Source: Fundidesulfovibrio agrisoli | GTDB lineage: Bacteria; Desulfobacterota; Desulfovibrionia; Desulfovibrionales; Desulfovibrionaceae | Assembly (NCBI RefSeq): GCF_022808715.1 | Contig: NZ_JAKZKX010000012.1 | Span: 22,807 to 86,806 of the forward strand | Length of the DNA: 64,000 nucleotides | Reading direction: 5' to 3' | Part shown: piece by piece, positions 26,819 to 37,336 of the stretch | Layout of the letters: each line of letters starts with the position of its first letter | Position numbering within the stretch: the first letter of the stretch is position 1 | The notes under the pieces: model-generated | The model's database searches: none | Told to the model about the DNA's origin: nothing | The model's input: the letters and a program-made list of their open reading frames with translations, nothing else | Position numbers and translations under genes: made by a program

Positions 26819-27982
26819 CTACAGGCTGCCTTCCACCTCGGCCCGGACTTCCAGGGCGATCTTCCAGAGGATGGTCAGCACGAAGCCGCCCAGGGCGTAC
26901 ACCATGAGGGCGATCATGATCTCCGGCCCGGTGGGCAGGTACTCGGTGACCCTCTCGAAGGGGTTGGGGGTGAAACCGGCGGCGATGAGGCCCATGCCCT
27001 TGTCGATCCAGGTGCCGATGACCAGCATGATCAGGGCGGGCACCAGGATGTCGGGGTTGTAGCGCCACTTGTAGGGGATCAGCAGCACCAGCGAACCAAT
27101 GGCCAGGAAGGAGGCCGTCCACATGAACGGGGTCATGTAGGTGTGGCCCTCGAAGCCCGAGAACAGGAACAGGATCGGGTCCATGTGGCCGGGCATGTTG
27201 GAGTAGAACGCCGTGAACACTTCCAGGAAGAAGAAGAACACGTTCACGCACATGGCGTAGGTGATGGTGGTGGAGAGGGACTTCACGGCCTCCTTGCCGG
27301 GGTCGAACCCGGTGAGGCGCTTGGCCAGCAGCGTCAGCAGCAGCAGAATGGCCGGGCCGGAGCAGAACGCCGAGGACAGGAAGCGGGCGGCCAGGATGGC
27401 GGTGAGCCAGAAGTGGCGGCCCGGAAGGCCCGCGTACAGGAAGGCCGTGACCGTGTGGATGGAGAAGGCCCACACCACGGAGGTGTACACCAGGGGCTTC
27501 ACCCACGTGGGCGGAGACATGCGTTTCCAGTAGGCCATCAGGCTGGTCCAGCCGATGACGGCGTTCAGGATCAGGTAGCCGTTGAGCACCACCATGTCCC
27601 AGAAGAGCACGGAACGCGGGGTGGAGTTCAGCAGCACGTTGAGCATGCGCTGCGGCTGACCAATGTCGATGACGATGAAGCCCAGGCACATGATGACCGC
27701 GGCGATGGCGAGGAACTCGCCCATGATGATCATCTTGGAGTAGGCTTTGTAGTGGTGGAAGTAATACGGCAGCACCAGCATGACCGCGGAGGCGGCGACG
27801 CCGACCATGTAGGTGAACTGGGCGATGTAGAATCCCCAGGACACGTCGCGGGAGAGGCCGGTGACCATCAGGCCGTTGTTGAGCTGTATGAGGTAGAACC
27901 CGCCGCCGATGCCCATGACGGCCAGGAACACCATCAGCGCACCGAAGTAGCGGGGGCTTCCTTTGAGGGCTTTTTCAATCAT
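26819..27982 (-). CDS. dsrP: DsrP, NrfD-like integral membrane subunit
   Basis: The 387-residue protein has about ten hydrophobic segments and belongs to the NrfD/PsrC family of quinone-interacting membrane subunits. Typical stretches are GAFLLNGLMVTGL-like near the N-terminus (YLIQLNNGLMVTGLSRDVSW), FSIHTVTAFLYAGLPGRHFW, and the C-terminal YLPTGPEIMIALMVYALGGF. With DsrO it forms one of the two membrane electron-transfer modules of the Dsr complex. It starts 10 bases after dsrO ends. Confidence 0.95.
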   Translation of the reverse strand: MIEKALKGSPRYFGALMVFLAVMGIGGGFYLIQLNNGLMVTGLSRDVSWGFYIAQFTYMVGVAASAVMLVLPYYFHHYKAYSKMIIMGEFLAIAAVIMCLGFIVIDIGQPQRMLNVLLNSTPRSVLFWDMVVLNGYLILNAVIGWTSLMAYWKRMSPPTWVKPLVYTSVVWAFSIHTVTAFLYAGLPGRHFWLTAILAARFLSSAFCSGPAILLLLTLLAKRLTGFDPGKEAVKSLSTTITYAMCVNVFFFFLEVFTAFYSNMPGHMDPILFLFSGFEGHTYMTPFMWTASFLAIGSLVLLIPYKWRYNPDILVPALIMLVIGTWIDKGMGLIAAGFTPNPFERVTEYLPTGPEIMIALMVYALGGFVLTILWKIALEVRAEVEGSL

Positions 27983-27992
27983 GGCCGCACTC

Positions 27993-28775
27993 CTAGAGAA
28001 TGTAGAAGACGCTGGGATCGGTGCCGGCGTCGGGTTTGCGCCGGATGGCGTACTTCTCTTTCAACACCTTCCTGACCTCGGACTTGGGGTCCTCAAGGTC
28101 GCCGAAGACCATGGCTCCGCCGGAGGCCTCGACGCACAGGGGCAACTTGCCCTGGGCCAGCTTCTCCACGCAGAAGGTGCACTTCTCCACCACGCCTCGG
28201 GTGCGGTGGGGGTACTGCAGGTTCAGCTTGTCCTTGGCGATGAACTCGCCGGGGTCGCGGAAGTTGAAGCTGCGGGCGCCGTAGGGGCAGCCGGCCATGC
28301 AGTAGCGGCAGCCGATGCAGCGGTGGTAGTCCATGATGACCAGGCCTTCATCGTTCTTGAAGGTGGCCTTGGTGGGGCACACGCGGGTGCAGGCCGGGTT
28401 CGCGCAGTGGTTGCACAGCAGCAGGTACTTGCGGTGCTCCTGGGCTTCGGCCAGGAAGGCCGGGCGCTCCGTGGGGAAGGAACCCTCGAAGTCCTCGGTC
28501 CAGATCCACTTGATCTCCTGCTTGCCTTCGATCTTGGGGACGTTGTGGTTGTCGTGGCAAGCGTCGATGCATTTCTTGAACAGGGCGTCGTCGAACTTGG
28601 CGGTGTCGATGACCATGCCCCACTGTTTGGCCTTGGCGGGCTTGGCGAAGTCCGCGGCGGAGGGGAGGGCGTCGGCTGCCTGGGCTCCCTCGCCGAGGAA
28701 TCCCAGAGTTCCGGCCGAAAGCCCCAGGGCCGAAACGCCGGCCAGCTTCAGGAAGTCGCGTCTGGAGCGCTGCAT
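27993..28775 (-). CDS. dsrO: DsrO, periplasmic Fe-S subunit with Tat signal
   Basis: The 260-residue protein has a Tat signal (RSRRDFLKLAGVSALGLSAG) and several cysteine clusters of the ferredoxin type: CNHCANPACTRVCPTKAT, CIGCRYCMAGCPYGAR and CTFCVEKLAQGKLPLC, enough for three or four [4Fe-4S] clusters. It sits in the periplasm and passes electrons between DsrJ and the DsrP membrane subunit. It starts one base after the dsrJ stop. Confidence 0.95.
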   Translation of the reverse strand: MQRSRRDFLKLAGVSALGLSAGTLGFLGEGAQAADALPSAADFAKPAKAKQWGMVIDTAKFDDALFKKCIDACHDNHNVPKIEGKQEIKWIWTEDFEGSFPTERPAFLAEAQEHRKYLLLCNHCANPACTRVCPTKATFKNDEGLVIMDYHRCIGCRYCMAGCPYGARSFNFRDPGEFIAKDKLNLQYPHRTRGVVEKCTFCVEKLAQGKLPLCVEASGGAMVFGDLEDPKSEVRKVLKEKYAIRRKPDAGTDPSVFYIL

Positions 28776-28776
28776 G

Positions 28777-29165
28777 TTATTTCTCCCCCTCTTTCTTCAG
28801 CGGCGAGGTGTTGTGGCAGTTCCAGCAGTAGGGGTTCACGCCCACCTCGACGTGGCACTTGTCGCAGAACTTGTCCTTGTTCTCGTGGCAGCCCATGCAA
28901 GTGTTGGTGAGGCTCATGTTGAACTGCTTGCCGGACTCGTTGGTGTAGACCCTCTTGCCGTTGCGGATCACGTCGTCGCGCCATTCGTTCAGCAGAACCA
29001 TGTGCACGTCGCGCATCTTCTCGGTCTTGAGGACGCACTCTTTGGAGTTCTTGGGCTTCTCGGTCTCCACCTTGAGGGGGCCGAGCCCGGCGCCCTTGAT
29101 GAAGGGGAAAAGCACCAGGGCCAGGAAGATAATCAGGCCCGGGATGATGTATTTACCGTTGTACA

Positions 29166-29166
<1 letters not shown>
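28777..29166 (-). CDS. dsrJ: DsrJ, triheme cytochrome c
   Basis: The 129-residue protein begins with an uncleaved membrane anchor (YIIPGLIIFLALVLFPFI) and carries three CxxCH haem-binding motifs, CMGCH, CDKCH and CWNCH, close together in the C-terminal half. These are the DsrJ hallmarks; one haem in the family has an unusual His/Cys ligation. Its start codon overlaps the dsrK stop by one base (TAATG). Confidence 0.96.
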
Positions 29167-30785
<1,619 letters not shown>

Positions 30786-30824
30786 ACGATCTCCCTTGTG
30801 GAAATACGCCCAGCCCCGGGCGGT

Positions 30825-31826
30825 TTAGGCTTCCTTGTCCACCGGCAGGCCGGCCTCGATCATCTTCTCGCGGAAGTCGTCCTCGTAGTCCGCGTAGCTG
30901 TGCGGCTTGATGGAGGGATCGTTCCAGGGGTTGATGTAGCGGACCATGCGGGTGTTGTTGGGCAGGTTCCGGGTGGGGCTCAGGAAGACGCCGCCCAGGT
31001 GCATGAGCTTGGAGAAGGGGAAGTAGGCCCACAGCACGCACACCAGGAAGAAGTGCATGTAGAACGACCAATCGATGTTCGGCGGAATCACCGGCTTGAA
31101 GCTCACCAGCCCGATGGCCAGCTGCTTGATGGCGATCACGTCCACCTTGGCGAAGTAGCGCATGTAGATGCCGGACAGGGCGATGGCCAGGATGAGGAAC
31201 AGGGGGAAGTAGTCGGAAACCAGGGAGATGTAGCTGACCTTGGGGTCCCAGATGCGCCTGGCCAGCAGGAAGGAGACGCCCACCACGAAGAACACGTCGG
31301 TCAGATAGAGGGTGGGGGCCGCGATCTGCAGGATGGAGTCGACGAACTCCACGCCGGTGACCACCATGGGCACGGGCTCCAGGAAGAAGCGCATGTGCCT
31401 GAAGAGCACGATCAGGAAGCTGTAGTGGAACATCAGCGAGAACAGCCACAGGGACTTGTCCGAGCCGTAGCCCACCCGGCCTTCGGAGGCGCGGTTGTCC
31501 AGCTTGGTGTTGCGGAAGAGGCTCCTGAAGCAGAGCACTTCCAGGGCCATGCGCACGACCGTCTGGAACGGGGTGGAGGGGTTGTCGAACTTCGACTGTT
31601 TGATCCAGGGCAGCGATTGCTGCTGGCCGCCAGTGGTGGCGATGGAGAAGGGCTGGGGCGTGGAAGCCCAGCCGATCACCTTTTTAATGAATCCCGCCAC
31701 GAAAATCGCGACGGCCACATACGGGACGGCGATCCCAAACACGTTCGCCATGCCCGCCCCGGCCCCAAGGGCCGCCACCGCAGCCAACGCCACGACGGCC
31801 AGAAATGCGGTTACGAGTCCAGCCAT
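30825..31826 (-). CDS. dsrM: DsrM, cytochrome b membrane subunit
   Basis: The 333-residue membrane protein is a NarI/HdrE-like dihaem cytochrome b. Hydrophobic segments begin at FLAVVALAAVAALGAGAGM, and histidine-bearing helices include SLMFHYSFLIVLFRHMRFF and WSFYMHFFLVCVLWAYFPF. The insert AKVDVIAIKQLAIGLVSFK is typical of DsrM. It oxidises menaquinol and delivers electrons to DsrK. GGAGGGT precedes the ATG, and it is the first dsr gene in the operon. Confidence 0.95.
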   Translation of the reverse strand: MAGLVTAFLAVVALAAVAALGAGAGMANVFGIAVPYVAVAIFVAGFIKKVIGWASTPQPFSIATTGGQQQSLPWIKQSKFDNPSTPFQTVVRMALEVLCFRSLFRNTKLDNRASEGRVGYGSDKSLWLFSLMFHYSFLIVLFRHMRFFLEPVPMVVTGVEFVDSILQIAAPTLYLTDVFFVVGVSFLLARRIWDPKVSYISLVSDYFPLFLILAIALSGIYMRYFAKVDVIAIKQLAIGLVSFKPVIPPNIDWSFYMHFFLVCVLWAYFPFSKLMHLGGVFLSPTRNLPNNTRMVRYINPWNDPSIKPHSYADYEDDFREKMIEAGLPVDKEA

Positions 31827-31866
31827 GTACCCTCCACCTCGCGTTGAACCTTTTTGCCCAGCCGGC

Positions 31867-32406
31867 CTAATCGGCCGACTCGCCCTCGCCGATGCCCACG
31901 ATCAGTTGGGCGCGTTTAAGGAGTTGAACCTGCGACCGCTCAAGATCCTTGTATTTGATTTCATGGAGCTTTTCGCGGCATTTCGCGTAGAGATCAAGGC
32001 TGGCGAGCGCCAGCCCGTCGATGCGGGTTTCCATGGCCAGCAGCTGGTCCCAGGCGTTCGCCTCGCTGAAGTCCTGCCAGAAGCCCTCCCGCAGGATCTT
32101 CTTGAGAAGGAACAGGAACCCAGCCGCCTGTGAAGGCGCGAAGTTCTGCACGGCGCGCACGCGCACCAGCTCGTCCAGGCGGTCGAGCACGGGCTCGAGC
32201 GCGGCCTTGTCGCCGCCGGAGGCCAGATAGTCCACCACGGCCTCGGCCGTCTCACGGATCCGAGCGCCCACAGGATTGTGATACGGGTCCGAGCTCTTTT
32301 TCCAGAGCTTGGCCGTCTCCGGCGGATATGTGTCCAGAATCAGGTGCTGCCACCGCTGGACAATTGACTCCCGGTTCGCAGCCAGGAGTGTCTCGACTGT
32401 GTTCAT
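31867..32406 (-). CDS. RsbRD N-terminal domain-like protein upstream of dsrM
   Basis: This 179-residue soluble helical protein matches the RsbRD_N (globin-like sensor) pattern: TLLAANRESIVQRWQHLILD, YPPETAKLWKKSSDPYHNPVG, and a helix with FAPSQAAGFLFLLKKILREG. It lies 40 bases upstream of dsrM on the same strand, a placement I recall from other Desulfovibrio genomes. The role is unproved; a sensor of redox state or sulfur supply for the Dsr complex is possible. The start at 32406 was chosen from the conserved N-terminus and an AGGGCA site. Confidence 0.82.
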   Translation of the reverse strand: MNTVETLLAANRESIVQRWQHLILDTYPPETAKLWKKSSDPYHNPVGARIRETAEAVVDYLASGGDKAALEPVLDRLDELVRVRAVQNFAPSQAAGFLFLLKKILREGFWQDFSEANAWDQLLAMETRIDGLALASLDLYAKCREKLHEIKYKDLERSQVQLLKRAQLIVGIGEGESAD

Positions 32407-32560
32407 TGTTGCCCTGGTATGCGGCAAGAGGTGATAATGCTTGTTCGCCCCGTCACAAACGCCACCACCCATACCCCGCGCGCCATGTCCTGTAAAGATT
32501 GAAAAAGGGAGAAAGCGGCTCCCCCCGGTGAAAACCTGCGGGCAAATCCGCCGCATGTGG

Positions 32561-32589
32561 TTTACAGGCTTTCCGAACGTCACTATATT
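32561..32589 (+). promoter_or_regulatory. Sigma-70-like promoter
   Basis: TTTACA at 32561-32566 and TATATT at 32584-32589 are separated by exactly 17 bases, close to consensus on the plus strand. Transcription would start about 50 bases before the gene at 32646. It lies in the 239-base region shared with the divergent dsr operon. Confidence 0.6.
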
Positions 32590-32645
32590 GTCAGATCGAC
32601 GGGGCCGCCCAATACGCCGCACGCCGCGAAACCATAGGACGCACC

Positions 32646-33167
32646 ATGCTGCTCACGCAACAGCACTCGACCATCCTCAAGGCCGTTGAACAGTTCCAGC
32701 AAATCGAGAAATATCAGGGGGTCATGCCCCGCAAGCACGCCTGCCTCTTCCGCGACGAGGACGTGAGCGCCCTGGTGGACCAGGGTCTGCTGGACTGGGC
32801 CAAGTTCACCTTCGACTGCGGCAAGGAGCTCAAAGGGCTGCGCCTCACCGTCAAGGGGCAGCGCCTGTTGGACCAGCAGGTGCGCAACGCCGAGATGCCC
32901 GCCCAGATCACCGGGACCGAGCTGGCCTACGAGCACCTGCTCATCCTGGAGGATCTGCACCACTTCTGCCGCATGCCGCGCTACCGGCGCATGATGCCGG
33001 AGAAAAAGGCCCGCCACTACAACCCCACCGACTTCGAAGACCTGCTGCACAGGGGCTACATCCTCAAGGTGCGCCTCAAGGCAGACGGCGAGCAGACCTT
33101 CAAGGGCTTCGTGATCTCCTCCAAGGGCGAGCACGCCCTGGCCGAGGCCAGGCAGGCCATCCAATAG
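32646..33167 (+). CDS. Protein with two winged-helix-like repeats, unknown function
   Basis: The 173-residue soluble protein contains two related halves. Half 1 has ILKAVEQFQQIEKYQGVMPR, then VDQGLLDWAKFTF and LRLTVKGQRLLDQ; half 2 has ILEDLHHFCRMPRYRRMMPE, LLHRGYILKVRL and GFVISSKGEHALAE. Each ends with the G-x-x-x-L pattern of winged-helix domains. A DNA- or RNA-binding role is possible. It is transcribed away from the dsr operon, which shares its promoter region. Confidence 0.7.
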   Translation: MLLTQQHSTILKAVEQFQQIEKYQGVMPRKHACLFRDEDVSALVDQGLLDWAKFTFDCGKELKGLRLTVKGQRLLDQQVRNAEMPAQITGTELAYEHLLILEDLHHFCRMPRYRRMMPEKKARHYNPTDFEDLLHRGYILKVRLKADGEQTFKGFVISSKGEHALAEARQAIQ

Positions 33168-33170
33168 GGA

Positions 33171-33190
33171 ACAGCCCCCGGAGGGGCTGT
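33171..33190. terminator. Hairpin between convergent genes
   Basis: ACAGCCCC and GGGGCTGT form an 8-bp perfect stem with a four-base loop, between the convergent genes ending at 33167 and 33218. There is no T run on either strand, so it is only a weak terminator candidate. Confidence 0.4.
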
Positions 33191-33217
33191 CCCGGCGAAT
33201 GCTGCGCGTGAAGGCTC

Positions 33218-33478
33218 CTAGGCTTCGGAGCCGCCCACCTTCAGGCTGACGTCCTCGGCGCGGGTCCACTCGATTTCCAGCGAGAGTTTTTCCTTGTCCT
33301 TCTTCTGGGCCACCTTGAGACTGAACTCCATGACGCCGCGAGGCTTGATGGTCATGCAGTCCTGGCCCACGGACATGCACACGGACCCGGCGCGCATCCC
33401 GGCCGTCAGATCCTCCAGGTAGGCCACGACTTCGGCCACGGCCATGGCCCCTTCCACTTTGATCTTGTCCTTGCCCAT
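33218..33478 (-). CDS. Amphi-Trp domain-containing protein
   Basis: The 86-residue protein fits the small amphi-Trp family (a domain of about 70-90 residues named for a conserved amphipathic Trp region). It shows [19 protein letters not shown], then [20 protein letters not shown] and [12 protein letters not shown], with the conserved tryptophan near residue 72. Function is unknown in the family. An AAGGAG-type site precedes the ATG. Confidence 0.78.
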   Translation of the reverse strand: MGKDKIKVEGAMAVAEVVAYLEDLTAGMRAGSVCMSVGQDCMTIKPRGVMEFSLKVAQKKDKEKLSLEIEWTRAEDVSLKVGGSEA

Positions 33479-33612
33479 TTTGTTCTCCTTTTCACAAGCC
33501 CGGCAAAGCGATCAGCCCATGCGCCGCCCCGGACATCCGGCGCAGGACGGCTATGACGCGCATAGTGCCAAGCGTGGGCACATACCTAGCGCGTATCGGT
33601 GACGATCCTGTT

Positions 33613-34098
33613 TCAATCCATGCGGGAGCTGAACCCGGCGATGGCCGCCAGGGCGCTCTGGCGCTTGATGTCTATCCGGTCGCCGTCGAAAAGGAACTGT
33701 TCGGCGTCGCGCGTGTCGGGCGTGACCCAGGCCACCCAGACGGTGCCCACCGGCTTCTCCTCCGTGCCGCCAGTGGGCCCGGCGATGCCGGAGACCGCCA
33801 CGGCGCACTGGGCTCCCAGGCGCGAGGCGGCGCCCTCGGCCATGGCCAGCACGGTCGCCCGGCTCACGGCCCCGTGTTCCTGCAGAACGGGCCCGGGAAC
33901 GCCCAGCAGATCCTGCTTCAATGCGTTGGAATAGGCGATGACGCCACCCAGGTACCACTCGGAGCTGCCCGACATGTTGGTCAGCTCGCTGCCGATGAGC
34001 CCGCCCGTGCAGGACTCCGCCGTCACAAGGCTCCAGCCACGGGCCAGCAGCTGCCCGGCCAGCCATTCGATCAACTCTGTTCTCACTTCCCACTGCAT
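33613..34098 (-). CDS. pncC: Nicotinamide-nucleotide amidase (CinA C-terminal domain)
   Basis: The 161-residue protein is a stand-alone CinA C-terminal domain. Signatures are [18 protein letters not shown] with the catalytic serine, [19 protein letters not shown], and [20 protein letters not shown]. It deamidates NMN to nicotinate mononucleotide in pyridine nucleotide recycling. Its N-terminal molybdopterin-like domain, present in full CinA, is absent. It diverges from serS with an 81-base gap. Confidence 0.93.
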   Translation of the reverse strand: MQWEVRTELIEWLAGQLLARGWSLVTAESCTGGLIGSELTNMSGSSEWYLGGVIAYSNALKQDLLGVPGPVLQEHGAVSRATVLAMAEGAASRLGAQCAVAVSGIAGPTGGTEEKPVGTVWVAWVTPDTRDAEQFLFDGDRIDIKRQSALAAIAGFSSRMD

Positions 34099-34179
34099 CG
34101 CGGCCTCTCCCTGCTTGACCGAAGCGTTTTGCCCAAAGTAAGACCCGCCGACAATACACAACCATCCCGGAGGCCGCCA

Positions 34180-35451
34180 ATGCTTGATGTGCGCTTCGTG
34201 CGCAAAAATATCGACACCGTCCGCCAGGCCCTGGCCAACCGCCAGATGCAGCTGGACATGGGCGAGTTCGTCCGCCTGGACGAACACCGCCGCGCCGTGC
34301 TCGCCGAGGTGGAGACCCTGAAGAACGAGCGCAACGCCGCCTCGGCCGAGGTGGCCAAACGCAAACGTTCCGGCCAGGACGCCTCCGACCTGCTGGAAGG
34401 GCTCTCGGCCCTGTCCGAACGCATCAAGGGGCTGGACGAGCAGGCCCGCAAGGCCGACGAGGATTCCGAGGCCTTCCTCTACTCCATCCCCAACATCCCC
34501 CATTCCAGCACGCCGGTGGGCAAGTCCGAGGCGGACAACCCCGTGGTGCGTGTGGTGGGCGAGGTGCCCTCCTTCGACTTTACGCCCAAGGAGCACTGGG
34601 AGCTGGGCCAGAACCTGGGCGGCATCGACTTCGACCGCGCCGCCAAGATCACCGGCACGCGCTTCGCCGTGCTGAAGGGCTGGGCCGCGCGCATGGAGCG
34701 CGCCCTGGTGGCCTTCATGATCGACCTGCACACCCGCGAGCACGGCTACACCGAGGTGGCCACGCCCTACATCGTCAACTCGGACAGCCTGCGCGGCACG
34801 GGCCAGCTCCCCAAGTTCGAGCAGGACCTCTTCCGCCTGGACTTCAAGGACTATTACCTCATCCCCACGGCCGAGGTCCCGGTGACCAACCTGCACCGCG
34901 ACGAGACCCTGGACGAGGCCGACCTGCCCATGGGCTACACGGCCTACACGCCCTGCTTCCGCTCCGAGGCCGGGTCCTACGGCAAGGACACCAAGGGCCT
35001 CATCCGACAGCACCAGTTCGACAAGGTGGAGATGGTGCGCTTCTGCAAGCCCGAGGAGTCCTACGAGCAGCTGGAGCTCTTGACCTCGCAGGCCGAAGAG
35101 GTGCTCAAGCGCCTGAAGCTGCCCTACCGGGTCATCACGCTCTGCACCGGGGACGTGGGCTTCTCCTCAGCCAAGACCTACGACATCGAGGTCTGGCTGC
35201 CGGGCCAGAACGCCTACCGGGAGATCTCCTCCTGCTCCAACTTCGAGGACTTCCAGGCCAGGCGCGCGGGCATCCGCTTCAAGCCCAAGTGCGGCAAGGC
35301 CCAACTGGTGCACACCCTGAACGGCTCCGGCCTGGCCGTGGGCCGGACCATGGTGGCCATCCTGGAGAACTACCAGCGCGCCGACGGCTCCGTGGCCATC
35401 CCCAAGGCCCTGGTGCCCTACATGGGCGGGCTCACCGAACTGCGCCCGTGA
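34180..35451 (+). CDS. serS: Serine--tRNA ligase
   Basis: The 423-residue protein has the N-terminal tRNA-binding coiled coil (residues about 1-110) and the class II synthetase core, with motif 2 [20 protein letters not shown] and motif 3 near the C-terminus ([17 protein letters not shown]). SerRS charges tRNA-Ser and is also the first step in selenocysteyl-tRNA formation. CCCGGAGG precedes the ATG at 34180. The stop overlaps the start of a small gene (TGATG). Confidence 0.97.
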   Translation: MLDVRFVRKNIDTVRQALANRQMQLDMGEFVRLDEHRRAVLAEVETLKNERNAASAEVAKRKRSGQDASDLLEGLSALSERIKGLDEQARKADEDSEAFLYSIPNIPHSSTPVGKSEADNPVVRVVGEVPSFDFTPKEHWELGQNLGGIDFDRAAKITGTRFAVLKGWAARMERALVAFMIDLHTREHGYTEVATPYIVNSDSLRGTGQLPKFEQDLFRLDFKDYYLIPTAEVPVTNLHRDETLDEADLPMGYTAYTPCFRSEAGSYGKDTKGLIRQHQFDKVEMVRFCKPEESYEQLELLTSQAEEVLKRLKLPYRVITLCTGDVGFSSAKTYDIEVWLPGQNAYREISSCSNFEDFQARRAGIRFKPKCGKAQLVHTLNGSGLAVGRTMVAILENYQRADGSVAIPKALVPYMGGLTELRP

Positions 35452-35612
35452 TGGGACTCGCCCCTTACATCCGCGCTACAGCAGCCGCCGCCGGGGTCTT
35501 CGCCCTGGCGGCGCTGTTCTACCTCTCGCTGTCCCAGGCCCTGCTGCTTTCGGGGTTGGCCGGTGCGGCCATGCTCGGGCTGGAATCGGCCGGACGGGGG
35601 AAGAGCTGGTAG
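35451..35612 (+). CDS. Small membrane protein coupled to serS
   Basis: This 53-residue frame starts at an ATG overlapping the serS stop codon by one base, the usual sign of translational coupling. It encodes two hydrophobic stretches (AAAAGVFALAALFYLSL and LLLSGLAGAAMLGL), then a short basic tail. No family is recognised. Because it is short and has no own ribosome site, it may be an artefact. Confidence 0.5.
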   Translation: MGLAPYIRATAAAAGVFALAALFYLSLSQALLLSGLAGAAMLGLESAGRGKSW

Positions 35613-35683
35613 CTTGCCCGCGTTGAGCCCGTGGAGCCCCACGACGAGTTGACATTCAATCGCCAAATGATACGGCTCTCCCT

Positions 35684-35980
35684 ATGAATACGACTCCGAA
35701 CGCCGTTTCCATGCTCCGCAGGACCATCGCATACGCGATCACGTTCGCATCGTTCTACTTCATGGGCACAATGGACAACATGCGCCTATGGGCTAAATTC
35801 GGGTTGTTTTTCAGCGGGCTTATAGCGGCGACCATCCTGAGCTTCTTCTTTTTCCTGTTCATCGGCGCGTTCATCCCGCCGAAAGCTGGCAAGGGTACGC
35901 AGATCGTCATTTTTGCCACGGAAGTAATAGCATCCTTTATCGTGCTGAAGCTCGTTATTCCGATCATCCCCATGAATTGA
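35684..35980 (+). CDS. Small membrane protein of unknown function
   Basis: The 98-residue protein has three hydrophobic segments: AITFASFYFMGTM, FGLFFSGLIAATILSFFFFLFIGAF and VIFATEVIASFIVLKLVIPII. Codon use is more AT-rich than in neighbouring genes. The function is unknown. It is followed 37 bases later by the candidate noncoding element. Confidence 0.65.
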   Translation: MNTTPNAVSMLRRTIAYAITFASFYFMGTMDNMRLWAKFGLFFSGLIAATILSFFFFLFIGAFIPPKAGKGTQIVIFATEVIASFIVLKLVIPIIPMN

Positions 35981-36017
35981 CACCCAGCTCTCCAATGTCA
36001 TGGATAGCTGCGACAAC

Positions 36018-36115
36018 GAAACATCAGCTGCATCTCTGGAGGCAATTGGTGCCTGTAGGATCCCTGCCCTGATGTTTCCTTGGAAGGCCCCGGTTCAAGC
36101 CGGGGCCTTCTTGTT
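36018..36115 (+). ncRNA. Candidate structured noncoding RNA ending in a terminator
   Basis: A perfect 10-bp helix pairs GAAACATCAG (36018-36027) with CTGATGTTTC (36069-36078). Inside it, AGGCA (36040-36044) and TGCCT (36050-36054) make a 5-bp hairpin. Six bases later a 10-bp terminator stem (AAGGCCCCGG with CCGGGGCCTT, 36084-36109) is followed by TTCTTGTTT. No open frame uses this region. It could be a small RNA or a processed 3-prime end of the preceding gene. No known RNA family is recognised. Confidence 0.5.
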
Positions 36116-36132
36116 TGCGCCCTCCAAAACGA

Positions 36133-36160
36133 CGAAAAGCCCCGGTCAACCCGAGGCTTG
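36133..36160 (-). terminator. Minus-strand terminator opposite the RNA candidate
   Basis: On the minus strand AAGCCTCGG pairs with CCGGGGCTT, with one mismatch, and ends in CTTTTCG. It faces the terminator at 36084-36115, so transcripts from both sides probably end here. Confidence 0.5.
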
Positions 36161-36203
36161 CAGTAGCGGCACTTTCCTGGCGTGTACCAAATTCCGAGCA
36201 CCC

Positions 36204-36347
36204 ACCTCCGCCCACCGCAGGCGGCCGCGCGAGGGGACGAGGGCGGAACGTCGTGGCGATCTCGCGCTGGCGCTTGCGCCAGAGGGGCGCAGCCCCGGCA
36301 GCTTGATCGCCTCGACGGTGCGCCCGACTCCCCGAGCGGCGGACGCC
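36204..36347. repeat. Direct repeat, copy A
   Basis: This 144-base unit recurs at 36378 with an exact offset of 174 bases and only scattered differences. It contains the hairpin CTGGCGC-TT-GCGCCAG. No protein frame spans it in a convincing way. Confidence 0.85.
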
Positions 36348-36377
36348 CAGTCAGCCCCCTAACCGCCCTCCGCATCA

Positions 36378-36521
36378 CCCTCCGCCCACCGCAGGCGGAC
36401 GCGCGAGGGGACGAGGGCGGAACGTCGTGGCGATCTCGCGCTGGCGCTTGCGCCAGAGGGGCGCAGCCCCGGCAGCTTGATCGCCACGGCGGTGCGCCTG
36501 AATCCCCGAGCGGCGGACGCC
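36378..36521. repeat. Direct repeat, copy B
   Basis: This is the second copy of the 144-base unit, nearly identical to copy A, differing in a few positions such as the junction after GCTTGATCGCC. It ends 15 bases before the stop of cysQ. It probably arose by local tandem duplication. Confidence 0.85.
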
Positions 36522-36536
36522 GAAAACACTATCTCC

Positions 36537-37301
<765 letters not shown>

Positions 37302-37336
37302 CTGGGCTCCCCTTTGTTGTCGGATCGTCCGAAATG

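Noticed and set aside
36084..36109. T-loop-like GGTTCAAGCC, a possible tRNA
   Set aside because: The arms form a 10-bp terminator stem, and no acceptor stem or anticodon arm is present.
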